NCBI GenBank assembly: GCA_026874595.1
Contig: CM049314.1
Span: forward strand, 76,524,300-76,588,299
Length of the DNA stretch: 64,000 nucleotides
Direction of reading: 5' to 3'
Source: Sipunculus nudus
Lineage: Eukaryota > Annelida > Sipuncula > Golfingiida > Sipunculidae
Shown: positions 1 through 12,800 of the stretch, in pieces
Layout of the letters: every line of letters begins with the position of its first letter
Numbering within the stretch: position 1 is the stretch's first letter
Position numbers and translations under genes: made by a program
Notes under the pieces: model-generated
Told to the model about the DNA's origin: nothing
The model's input: the letters and a program-made list of their open reading frames with translations, nothing else
The model's database searches: none

Positions 1-2624
1 CATTTTGTGCTTTCATTGCCAGCAGCTTTGAATAACATTATGACAATGAGGTTAGCATTGTTTTCATTTTATCACCTGTGCCCAGAAGGACTGGCTGCAC
101 TGGCCAAATCACCCCTTCCTCTGGGTAGGTGAAACAATTATAAAAAGGTTGTTACTGCTTTAGTTAAGTCTTGTTTACCCAGAGAAGTTTATTTGGCTAC
201 TGTTTCAGTTGCCATTTGTGTGCATCATTTTGTATTGTTATGAAATTCTCTCACCATCTTGGTAGCGAGCCCTTTTTTCAGGTTTTTAGAAGCTTATGTG
301 GCTTTTATCCATGTAAATGGTGGCATTTCACCACGTGAAATATCAGTGAACTTACAAATTTTCATCAAAATGGTCTGAAATATGCTACACATAGGACTCA
401 TGAGCCATGATTCCTCTCGTAAAAGCATCATATACAGTTCATTTTATGGAAATTTGTTGCACTTTGATCAATAATTCTCATGCAGCCGTTATACACAACA
501 GTCATTTTCTGTCTCCTTCACATTAACAGCTGCTTTGTATAGCAAGAATTGCTGGGTTTCACCACCAGAGGGCTGGCACAGGGCAAAGAATTTTAATCAG
601 ATGAATTTGAGGGTGGTATCACAGTGTGCATTTGGCTTCAAACCCATGTCACTCCGATCTCATTTGTTGCATGATGGGATTCCTCTTACTTTGTCTGATT
701 ACATTCTTGTCCCTCCTGCCAGTCCTGGTGTACAGAAACAAAAAAAATGCTGGACAAAGCAGCGGATAGAGCAAAGGAGATTTGAAACGACTGCAGTGTA
801 TAACCGCTGCATTAGGAGTGTAGCTTTGATCTCTTTTAAGTTTTCATTTTTAGGGCTTGTTGCAGTTCACCATTGCACTGATACATAGCTGTACAAAGTT
901 TGGTATTGTATTTGTATTGCTTATATCACCCTGTACTGATGATGTTGACCATATACGACCATCCAATAGAAAGTCTTGACATTCTGTAAGGTGGAACATG
1001 ATTGGCCAGAAATGGGTTAATTCGTATCTGATTGGCTAAACACTGCATGATCAAACCATTTCAAGGGGCTGCTTAGATAGATAGTCATGTTCAGGCAATT
1101 AGCATATACATAATTATAAGCTTATACAATGACATAGTTTACATATATCCTGACATTCACCTTCGACAGCACTAAAAGGTTTAAAGTAAAACTCAATTCA
1201 ATATTGGCCCATATGTGGTGTCAAAATGGTATGCAAGGAGCAAAATTGAACTATTAAACTTAAATATAATTTACAAAAATAGGCAATACATTTAACCTTT
1301 GACTAGATAAAGTACATAATAAACACATGTATATTTGACAAGACATCACAATTTGTGTCATATATAATAAGGTAAACAAAATTATATTCAGTTTTTAGAT
1401 TCTAAGATACATTAATACTGACTTATTATTTAATGACTAGAAAAAAATATCACAGTTTGTAATACTAAATATCCAGTATGACAGGTTTACTAGTAATTAC
1501 ACTGACTACAATTAGTAGGTTCAACTTGTAAAATGAATAAATAATAATATCTTATAAAGAAGGTAAGCATAATACTTCATTATTTATTATACCTGAAGTG
1601 TGAAGGCTACATCACAGGGCACCTGTACAAAGAAGAGTGTACAAGGACTTTGACTCCGAACTAAATACTACTCAGATCTGTATTATATTGTAAATCAAAT
1701 TTGCAATATACATTTGTATGTCTATTAGTGGATATGAGGATTTCCAAAGTAAACCATTGATACTGAATCTACAAGCTAATATTGGAGCTCAGGTTTCATG
1801 GATAGATGACAAACTCTAATGAGTTTTCATGTTCATAACAGATATATTATTATGTGTGTTGTTGAGTTTTGTTTCCATAAACCTCCAAAAAAAGCTCAAA
1901 ATTTTCAGTTCTTTCCTCATATTTGTCCCTTGCTTCCTCAGAACAACGGACATTGATTTGGCTTAGTCTGTCTGTCCCTCTGTCTAGCTGTCTGTTGTTC
2001 CATCAGGTTTTTCGTTACTTAGCGATAACTTTCCTAAATATTATCTGATTTCATTCAAATTAGGGGCAGTGATTGCTTTATGCCTAACTTGGTTGGATTA
2101 GTTTCGGAGTATCTGATATTTCATTTTTCATATGATGAATCAGCACATTTATTTTCACTGATCACCAACAGGTGTCACTAGTGGACATAAATTCATTGAA
2201 TTTGCTTGTTACCATTCTTTTGCATTGAGCAAATGAGCTTGTGTGGTTTAGTGTTACCAGTTATAAGGAGAAAAGTCTTAATAAAATATTGTTGGCACCA
2301 ATCACTTGATAGGTTATTGGGTTTTTAAGTACCAGTGGGATGAAATTGTTGGGGCATATTCACAGACTTTATAAAAATAAACAAGATAGAAATTACTGTT
2401 AAGAAAAAAAATAATACAATTTAAATAAGCATGAAATCAGTTTGACTGAATTGTTGGGTAACCACATTATAAAAAAGTTCACAAAATTCAAAATTTAAAA
2501 AATTTTAACTAGTGCAAAATTAGTTTTGTTATTACTAACAGAGAAAGAAATAGTGATTTTTTAATAACATTCAATTCTCAACAAAACAAGAAAAGAATTA
2601 AAGTTTAGGTTAAAATTCTGAACA

Positions 2625-2758
2625 CAGGGACTTACACTGTACGTAGCTGTAGCTTTCGACCATATCTCAGGATCATGGTGCTTAACAACAACCCCGCCTG
2701 CTGACAATGATCATGAGATATGGTCTGAAGCTACAGCTACGTACAGTGTAAGTCCCTG
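2625..2758. repeat. Near-perfect inverted repeat with 52-bp arms
   Basis: The left arm 2625-2676 begins CAGGGACTTACACTG. The right arm 2707-2758 is its reverse complement with about three mismatches. About 30 bp separate the arms. Transcribed RNA would fold into a long hairpin. It could be a palindromic MITE, but no target duplication was recognised at the ends. Confidence 0.85.
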
Positions 2759-3009
2759 AGTTGAGAATTTTTCTAACCTTCATCGAATCTCCAGGGATGG
2801 GATCCAACATACATAGTTTAAGAAAAAAAATTCCTTCAAATTGTCTGTTATCACACAAATTCTACACATTTATTACAATATGAACTGGAGACGCACGTTT
2901 TACATGGTTCAAATCTGTCTTATCACATTAATTTAACTAAGAGCGTTATACCGCTCTGACCTAGTCTGTAGGCAATAGAGCACCTTACAATGGAGGATAA
3001 CTCTACCTT

Positions 3010-3022
3010 CTATATATATATT

Positions 3023-3061
<39 letters not shown>

Positions 3062-3066
3062 ATATA
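3010..3066. repeat. (TA)n microsatellite
   Basis: Alternating TA tract interrupted by TTTG near both ends. Confidence 0.9.
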
Positions 3067-3782
3067 TGGACAAGTAAGTCCTGATTCATTAGAAATCACT
3101 TAAATCCTGCCTATGCACAAAAGCTAAGGCTGAAGTGTTCCTACTGAAAAAAGTCACTTCTTGCTTTATGTGTGCTGATATATTCATGAAATTTTTTTGC
3201 ATGTCTGGTATACAGAATGACAGAATTGTCTGCACAGGGCTCCATGCTCATGAAATCATCAGCATCACATGTTTAAAACTCTATGGTCACATGGATAGGT
3301 TCAGTGAAGCTCACATTGATCATGACTGAAACAACAATCAACAATTCCTCCCATTCAGCAACTTAATATTCATGTTAAATGGCAATAACATGGGTTAGTA
3401 CTTTGTATATCAAACTGCTGTAGTCAGTCTATCTGCATTATAAGTTAGTGCATTTCAATATCTGTTTTGAAATTGATTTATTTTGTTGAATAACACTGAG
3501 GACCCCCTAAGCTCAGTTTCACACCATTGGTTTATTTGTAGAAAACATAAGACCATGGGGATTTTAACAAGTGCTATACTGATGCTCTCAAGGGCCTCTT
3601 ATATATCTCAGATGATTTTGAATTATTTAAGTTGGTATGACAGTGAACTTTAGAGTTACAAGATAAAATAGCACAACATTTTTCATATTTTTAATACCCA
3701 TTTCTCTCTAATTCTCTTAGTCAGATTATAAACTTTTCACTTTTAGGGTTGATTTAGTCTGATTTTATTTTATACAAAACAG

Positions 3783-3851
3783 GATTCAGGAGAAGGGCTC
3801 GAAAAAGCAAATCTGTTTTTGATGGATTTCGGGATTTCCAGGCTGAGATAA
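3783..3851 (+). CDS. UBXN7: UBXN7 exon a (linker before UAS)
   Basis: Encodes GFRRRARKSKSVFDGFRDFQ followed by AEI, matching the conserved basic linker that precedes the UAS domain in UBXN7. The acceptor AG is at 3781-3782 and the donor GT at 3852-3853. The exon opens with the last two bases of a codon and ends on the first base of the next, so at least one coding exon lies upstream. Confidence 0.85.
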   Translation, partial: DSGEGLEKANLFLMDFGISRLR

Positions 3852-6800
3852 GTAGGTGTCTTTTCCTCGCCTTTTTTAAGTTTTTATCTGCAGAAAAAAC
3901 ATGGTGTTTGTGTGTTTCATTTTGCTGCGTTGATTAATTAATTTTTTTGATGATTTCTCTCCTTTATAATTGATAATTATGGTTGTTTCTATGTAATCCA
4001 TTAAAATAAATTATGCAAGCTCTTACCAAGAAGTCATATATCTTTATACAACTCTGTCAAAAGTTTTAAGATTCACATTTGTGAATTTGTGACTGAAGCA
4101 AGAGAATCTCATGGATTCATTATTGTAGAAAATAAATGCTGACTCAGCTAATTTTAAGTCTTCTTGTTCAAGGACAGCAAGACCTTGCAGTGGCAGGGAC
4201 AAGTACTGGACCATCTTTGGCATCAGCAGCAAAGAAACGCAAAACACTGGAAGACCTGTTTCGTCCACCAATAGATATTATGTTTAAGGGACCCTTTCAT
4301 GAGGTAATATCAAGAAAAATGGAAATGGTATTGTTGAAGGGTTTTCAGATCTAAAAGTGGATTTGCACAAGCTGTATTTCATTCCGACTCTGAATGTCTC
4401 TCAAATGTCTTATGAAGATGTTGAACATTAAGTTTTAAGGCAATATTGTACAAGCAGGGTTGGCAGTTTTCTACCCTGTATGGTAATTACCCGGATAATT
4501 ACTGGGTAATTACTGATATGGTAAAAAAATACTTTCTACCATGGGTAGAAATGGTGGATAGGTTAGAAACTCTCATGGGAATTTAAAAAAATATAAAATC
4601 ATTTGTTTTCTCACAAAAAATAAAAGTATCATTTATATAAAGGTAACAAGTTAGTACCTTTATAAGTTAATTAAATCATCATCCGGGTTTGTCAAGCTTA
4701 ACTGGGCACAAGTAAACCTGAATTAAGTCATGTACCACACACATCACCCTGCATGCTTCATGGTTTCTGAAAACCTCCAAGTGATATGTGTTGGTTTTCA
4801 ATTGAGCAGAAATTTGTGATTAAAATCAATCGATTTAAATGACATGCATCACTGTATATTGGAAACCCTGCTTAGGCTGGCATAGGTTTCAGAAACCCTA
4901 CTAGGGACTTTTTTCTAAGGGAGTTACAGGTGATTAACTTGTATGCCTCACTGAGCTGTTGCATAACATCATATTTCAGAATGTTATATATATCCATTAC
5001 TAAAAGTAATAGGCATATACTGAACCGTCTGTTCTTACCTAGTGCTACACCCTTATACAGTACAAGCTAAGACCCTTTACATTCTAAAAGCTTAGAATGT
5101 GCACAACATTTTGGTATGATATTTATAGAAATTTCAGGATATTGATTGATTTAATCTAAAATTTAAGATATTTTAATGTATTTCAGACCTTTGACTTAAA
5201 AATCATTTGTTCCAGTATGTATTGTTATGGAACCGAACATCAACAGAACACGTATGTTTGACGAACATAAACTTTGTCATGGAGATAAAATAAATCAGAT
5301 TCTGTAACACTAGGTAGTGTGAAATGTCTAGGGGAATGAATAAAGAAGTCAGTGGTTTTTTGTTAACAAATAACTATAATTTATTCTTAAAACAACCCTA
5401 ACATTACAATACACTAAATCAATACAATACAATAACACAGTAAAACAACAGTATAGCAGCAAATAATACAATCACACAGCATAATAAACAAAGCAACAGT
5501 ACCTGGATTCCACCATTGTCACAGCGACAAGTCCTTTAAAATGTATAAGCCGGATGAACAGTTCACACAAATCTTCTCAAAGAATAACAGTCCAATTTAA
5601 TCACAAGATCAATCTACTGTAATCAAAAAGTGAAATCCTAGCAGTGATCTGAAAGTCAAACTGAAGACTATATAAAATCCGTCATAAATTCCAAGAAGAC
5701 CTATAACTGCTGCATGTATCGGGAAAAAGTCCCACAAATTGACACACACTCTTCTGTGCCCGCTGGAATATTTCTCTCCTCTCCCCTTGCCTCTAAAACA
5801 CAGCCCCTATTTATAACCTTTCATCAGAAAACTCTAGAAAATTCCCTTTCACGAACAATTGAAAAGAACAATACACGAGCATAGACGTGAACATTCGAGA
5901 CGGGCACAGCAGTGAGCTGTTACACTCCGCCTGAGTTCACCCAGTATGGATTAACCTGAGCCCACAACACCCTGCCAGGCGAGACCGCTACAACACCAGT
6001 TAGGCCCGTGTCACACAATAAAACAGACACATGTAAGGGGCACATGTAACAGTATATAATGGCTACGCAATATCTCTGGGCAATGTTATAAAATTTAGGT
6101 AAAACGCACCAGACAGTTATTTGGGGTGGAAACTCTTAAAATGAATTTATTGGGTATTAAAGTTTGAATATACACAAATATTTAAAAAAATCTAGAAAAA
6201 AGGCTTCCCATCAAAGAAAGGTTGAAGATTAAAATATAATTATTCTTCAAACAATCAATATTTGTATGTGAAAGATCTCATTTTCATACGCCCATCTATG
6301 ACAGGACGTATTATGGTATACCCACTGTCTGTCTGTCTGTCCCTCCGTTAACTTTTAGTGTTGCCAAAATTAACTAACCGGGGTTTTGATGGATTTTCAC
6401 GAAACTCACCATAACTACTTACCAGTAGATTGTCTCACCTGAGTTTGATTATGGGCAAAATCCATCCATGTTCAATAAGGTCAGAGGTCACCAGGCTACT
6501 CTGTGGTGTCGCCGCGATAGCTAACAAGGAATATGATGGATTTTAATAAAAGTCAGAGAAATGTTAATCAATAAAATATCTGACCTTAATTCAATTCCAG
6601 CAGAATCCGTGCATATTTAATGAGGTAATAGGTAACCACACTGCGAGGCACTGTGGTGACTTGCCAAAAATTCTGTGGATTTTCATGAAACTCATTTTAC
6701 ATATTTACCAATAGAGTTTCTCACCTCATTAAATTGTCAACAAAATTCATGCATATTTAATGAGGTCAGAGGTCACAAGGCTGCTTTGTACAGGCTAATT

Positions 6801-9800
6801 TGTGGTTGTGGCGGCGATAAGGCACAAGGAATATAATGGATTTTGATAAAACTCAATAGAAATATTGATAAGTATAATATCTCACCTTAGTTCTATTTCC
6901 AGCAATATCCATGCGTATTCAATGAGATCAGAGGTCACCACACTTATGGTGGCTCCACCCTAACTTACCAAAATTTTGATGGATTTTCATATAACTCATG
7001 ATGAGTATTAACCCATACAGTTTCTCACCCGAATTACATTCTCAGTAAATTCATGCATATTTAATGAGGTCAGAGGTCACAAAATATGCATCAGGCGTAT
7101 TATGCACCATTTGCAGTGCTCATGTAATTATATGTTTGAAGACTAACTTGGATATACATAAAAGTTCATTACCAGTAGTTAATGTTCTTGTTGTTTGTAA
7201 TTTCTTAAAAGTTCTCTTATATTAAGGTCTTGTTTTACAGGCCAGAGATATTGGAACAGCAAGTAACAAATGGCTGATAGTGAACATACAGAATGCTCAG
7301 GAGTTTGTCTGTCAAGCTCTCAACAGAGATACATGGAGCAATCCTGGGGTTAAGGCCGTCTTAAAGAAAAATTTCATCTTCTGGCAGGTGAGTTAGAAAA
7401 TTCATAGAGGCATTAGGATTCTCTCTTTTAATTAACCTAAATAAATATTTAAATCACATACTGGTGCACATCCTGGAGGCAGAGCATATAACATTCTGTG
7501 ACAACAGTGACATGTTGGCTGCAGATCTCCCCTGACCACTGCTGTGTTTAACAAGGTTCTTTGGGTCCCACCACCAGGGTGTGCACAGAGCCCTGGTAGT
7601 GGCCCTCTAGTGGGATCCAGAGATCCAGGACAGATGCAGTTTGTAACTGCTGTGAGAGCATCTAGTGACAAGAGTATTATCTACAAATGTTTACTGTACT
7701 TCATGTTTATTCAGGAAAACTTAGAATTAATAAATAAAATTGCAATATTAATATCTCTTAAAATCATCTTATATAGTAATGACACTTTTAACCCCTCATG
7801 TGTGTGTGTGTGTGTAAAAAACTTAGCTCTCTCCGCTGGCAACCCCTGATTGATCCCAGGCATTTCTATGAGCGTGGATTATATTTATCTGTCCAAGTTT
7901 GGCGGTGGTTTTTACTTTTGGTTTGCTCCATCTCTAGACACTACCGCATACCACCAACTGAGCCACATAATTATGTATTATATTAATTATTGTAATAAAC
8001 ATGTAAAATTAATCAAGTTTAAAGATTTTAAGAGTCTCAGTGTCGTAATTGGTTATTATCAGGTATACCATGACAGTGAAGAGGGCAAGAAGTACATGCA
8101 GTTTTACAAAGTCCATGAGTGGCCGTATGTAGCTGTGGTAGACCCTGTCACAGGTAGGCGGGTTAATATCTTACTTAACAAGACAAATGGAAATATAATA
8201 TATGTATGAAAAATGTGTAAAGAGATAAAGACTTGTAGTTGAGACACTTGGCATTAGAGGCAAGGACTCTTTAAAACAGGCTGATTCCATTTTAAGTCCC
8301 AGTATGAGAAATTTCTTTTTCAAACTATAAAAATTTATATATGTGTGTGAATAACCAACTAAATATTAGGCTCATGAAAAGACATATTTAACAAGCTTAA
8401 GTTTGGCTTCAGGAGCTAAATGTGACAGCTACCATGCTGTCACATACCTTGATTCATTGAGAGAGGCTCACTGAAGCTAGGTCTGTGAAAGCATTCATGA
8501 GACATACTTGATGGTATGAAGATGACAATGACAAATAAAAAACAAAACTGACAACCCCAAACTTGTCCATGCCTATATGAATATGTCTGTACACTGATTC
8601 TGAATACTTTTTTTATTTTCAGGGGAGAACCTTACTGTATGGAACAAGTTTGATGCAAAAACATTCTGTGAACTTGGTAAAGTATTATCATTTATATTAT
8701 AATTTACAAAATAGGGTTTGCTTGGATCTGCTTTTGATGATGTGTTTAGTCAGAGCCTATGTTTTGGAAGAGTACATTTAATGTATATTTTATCATTTTA
8801 GTCCTTAAGAAAAGCTGAATTGATATTTGTAAAATTGTTGACTTCATGGGAAATAATGGGCCTTTTGGTTTCTTAGAGACAAATGTTGTGGAAGTTTAAC
8901 AGAAAATCAGTTTAAGCTTTTTTATTCGCAAGGCTATATTTTTGCAATTTCTTTACTTTGGACATTTTGCAAGGGTCTCATTTTTCGTGATTACTCCAGA
9001 ACCTACAGCAGTATTTGTATTGATCTTTAATTAAGAATAAATCTTTTAGTACCTCTCATCGATATCTTGTGATTACCATGTATTTTCAAGTGATTAATGC
9101 ATGTATGCATGGGTTAGTTTTGATTCAGTGAACAGATTAGTTTGCTGATTATGTTGTTTCCAGAGGTGTTAAACCTGACCTGTTTGTGGAGATGCACCGT
9201 CCCCTCATGTTCATCTTAGTTGATGAGGCATCTTATTCCCGAGGGATTTATATTTGCGATTATGTTACATTCAAAATATCACAAAATTAAAACCTTTGTG
9301 AATAAAAAGGCAACTACAGTATATATATACTTTGTATTAATCTTATATTGAAGTGAAAAATGTTTTATTAGCACATTGATATTTGACAAGAAAAATAACT
9401 TGGTCTGTAATCTTAAAATTAAAAAATTAAGATAAAGATTAAGATAAGAGATAAATTCATCACAGTAAAACAAAATATAATATCTATTTTTTTTATCTCC
9501 AGTGAAAGATTTTTTATCTGAAAGGCCTTCCCCAGATGGCAGCACTAAAGATCCATCATCGGCAGCATCAAGATCAGTAAGTGAATCTGTTTTATAGTTA
9601 CTAGCATATTACAAATGCTTGGTTTGGGTTTGTGTGGAGTGTGTTTTTCATGGGCAGAGTAGAACAGATTCCTCAGGATGTGTGTCAGATTCCTCAGGAT
9701 GTTTGTCAGATTCCTCAGGATGTATGTCAAATTCCTCAGGGTGTATGTCAAATTCCTCAGGATGTGTGTCAAATTCCTCAGGGTGTATGTCAGATTCCTC

Positions 9801-12800
9801 AGGGTGTATGTCAAATTCCTCAGGGTGTATGTCAAATTCCTCAGGGTGTATGTCAAATTCCTCAGGGTGTATGTCAAATACCTCAGGATGTATGTCAGAT
9901 TCCTCAGGATGTATGTCAAATTCCTCAGGATGTATGTCAAATTCCTCAGGATGTATGTCAGATTCCTCAGGGTGTATGTCAAATTCCTCAGGGTGTATGT
10001 CAAATTCCTCAGGGTGTATGTCAAATTCCTCAGGGTGTATGTCAAATTCCTCAGGATGTATGTCAAATTCCTCAGGGTGTATGTCAAATTCCTCTGGATG
10101 TATGTCAAATTCCTCAAGATGTATGTCAGATTCCTCAGGATGTATGTCAGATTCCTCAGGGTGTATGTCAGATTCCTCAGGGTGTATGTCAAATTCCTCA
10201 AGATGTATGTCAAATTCCTCAAGATGTATGTCAAATTCCTCAAGATGTATGTCAGATTCCTCAGGATGTATGTCAGATACCTCAGGGTGTATGTCAAATT
10301 CCTCAGGATGTATGTCAAATTCCTCAGGTTGTATGTCAAATTCCTCAGGGTGTAGTATGTCAAATTCCTCAGGATGTATGTCAGATACCTCAGGATGTAT
10401 GTCAAAATCCTCAGGATGTATGTCAAATTCCTCAGGATGTATGTCAGATTCCTCAGGATGTATGTCAAATTCCTCAGGGTGTATGTCAAATTCCTCAGGG
10501 TGTATGTCAAATTCCTCAGGGTGTATGTCAGATTCCTCAAGGTGTATGTCAAATTCCTCAAGATGTATGTCAGATTCCTCAGGATGTATGTCAAATTCCT
10601 CAAGATGTATGTCAGATTCCTCAGGATGTATGTCAAATTCCTCAGGATGTATGTCAAATTCCTCAGGATGTATGTCAAATTCCTCAGGGTGTATGTCAGA
10701 TTCCTCTGGGTGTATGTCAAATTCCTCAAGATGTATGTCAAAGTCCTCAAGATGTATGTCAAATTCCTCAAGATGTATGTCAGATTCCTCAGGATGTATG
10801 TCAGATCCCTCAGGATGTATGTCAAATTCCTCGGATGTATGTCAAATTCCTCAGGATGTATGTCAGATTCCTCAGGATGTATGTCAAATTCCTCAGGGTG
10901 TATGTCAAATTCCTCAGGATGTATGTCAGATTCCTCAGTATGTATGTCAAATTCCTCAGGGTGTATGTCAGATTCCTCAGGATGTATGTCAGATTCCTCA
11001 GGATGTATGTCAAATTCCTCAAGATGCATGTCAGATTCCTCAGAATGTATGTCAGATTCCTCAGGATGTATGTCAAATTCCTCAGGGTGTATGTCAAATT
11101 CCTCAGGATGTATGTCAGATTCCTCAGTATGTATGTCAAATTCCTCAGGGTGTATGTCAGATTCCTCAGGATGTATGTCAGATTCCTCAGGATGTATGTC
11201 AAATTCCTCAAGACGTATGTCAGATTCCTCAGGATGTATGTCAAATTCCTCAGGGTGTATGTCAAATTCCTCAGGATGTATGTCAAATTCCTCAAGATGT
11301 ATGTCAGATTCCTCAGGATGTATGTCAGATTCCTCAGGGTGTATGTAAATTTCCTCAAGATGTATGTCAGATTCCTCAGGATGTATGTCAAATTCCTCAG
11401 GATGTATGTCAAATTCCTCAAGATGTATGTCAGATTCCTCAGGATGTATGTCAGATTCCTCAGGATGTATGTCAAATTCCTCAAGATGTATGTCAGATTC
11501 CTCAGGATGTATGTCAAATTCCTCAGGGAGTATGTCAAATTCCTCAAGATGTATGTCAGATATCTCAGGATGTATGTCAAATTCCTCAGGGTGTATGTCA
11601 GATACCTCAGCGTGTATGTCAAATACCTCAGGGTGTATGTCAAATTCCTCAAGATGTATGTCAGATACCTCAGGATGTATGTCAAATTCCTCAGGGTGTA
11701 TGTCAGATACCTCAGGATGTATGTCAAATTCCTCAAGATGTATGTCAGATACCTCAGGATGTATGTCAAATTCCTCAGGGTGTATGTCAAATTCCTCAAG
11801 ATGTATGTCAGATACCTCAGGATGTATGTCAAATTCCTCAGAGTGTATGTCAAATTCCTCAAGATGTATGTCAGATACCTCAGGATGTATGTCAAATTCC
11901 TCAGGGTGTATGTCAAATTCCTCAAGATGTATGTCAGATACCTCAGGATGTATGTCAAATTCCTCAGGGTGTATGTCAAATTCCTCAAGATGTATGTCAG
12001 ATACCTCAGGATGTATGTCAAATTCCTCAAGATGTATGTCAGATACCTCAGGATGTATGTCAAATTCCTCAGCTTGTATGTCAAATTCCTCAAGATGTAT
12101 GTCAGATACCTCAGCGTGTATGTCAAATACCTCAGGGTGTATGTCAAATTCCTCAGGTGTATGTCAGATACCTCAGGATGTATGTCAAATACCTCAGGGT
12201 GTATGTCAGATACCTCAGGATGTATGTCAGACACCTCAGGGTGTATGTCAGATACCTCAGGGTGTATGTCAGATACCTCAGGGTGTTTGTCAGATACCTC
12301 AGGGTGTATGTCAGATACCTCAGGGTGTATGTCAGATACCTCAGGAAAAATATAGAAATTGATACTTAGGATGCCCTTGGCACCATTCATGGCACTTCCA
12401 AAACAAAAAAAAAACATATTTTTCTGCCGCACAACTGTCCAATTCGAACACTACCATTTAACTTTATAATTGACATAAATCACTAATATACAACATTCTC
12501 ATTTTAAACGATTATATAGTTTAATATTTTAAGTGATTCTTATGGTATTCTGAGGTATTCGAGGGTATGCAGGTATTAAGATGGCCCCTCAGCCACCCCT
12601 CAAATTTTAAAAGATTTTAACTTAAATGTAATGAATTCCCACTTGAATGTGCTGTTTTTTTATAATAAAAAATACACAAGGTGTCACCACCTGAGGATGC
12701 CACATCTATACTTCTCTAGAAACAACACATATTTGTTCAGAAAGTATTACAATGTCTAGTTTAACAGTATTTTATCAGCTATACTTTTATTAGGGCCTGG

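Larger units (their letters stand above)
1..3782. other. UBXN7 intron or upstream sequence
   Basis: No exon could be supported here. The stretch is AT-rich. A diverged repeat with a GTCTGTCTGTCC run lies at about 1950-2220, a long hairpin at 2625-2758 and a TA microsatellite at 3010-3066. A 117-codon ORF at 535-888 shows no domain and no UBA similarity, so it is not called as coding. Confidence 0.5.

Noticed and set aside
535-888. 117-codon ORF as a UBXN7 N-terminal (UBA) exon
   Set aside because: No UBA-like helices or conserved residues and no convincing splice borders.
4457-4876. Possible hAT element from CAGGGTTGGCAG to AAACCCTG
   Set aside because: Ends match for only about seven bases and the flanking octamers differ.
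7432-7849. Overlapping ORFs of 79 and 101 codons as coding
   Set aside because: They lie in an intron on opposite strands, lack domains, and the frame continues into a GT microsatellite.
9666-12345. CRISPR-like array
   Set aside because: Repeats are contiguous with no unique spacers, and the setting is eukaryotic.
9545-12432. ORFs of 916, 907, 536, 494, 332, 324 and 225 codons as giant repeat proteins
   Set aside because: All are different frames of one 21-bp tandem array, overlap one another on both strands, and lie in an intron of UBXN7.
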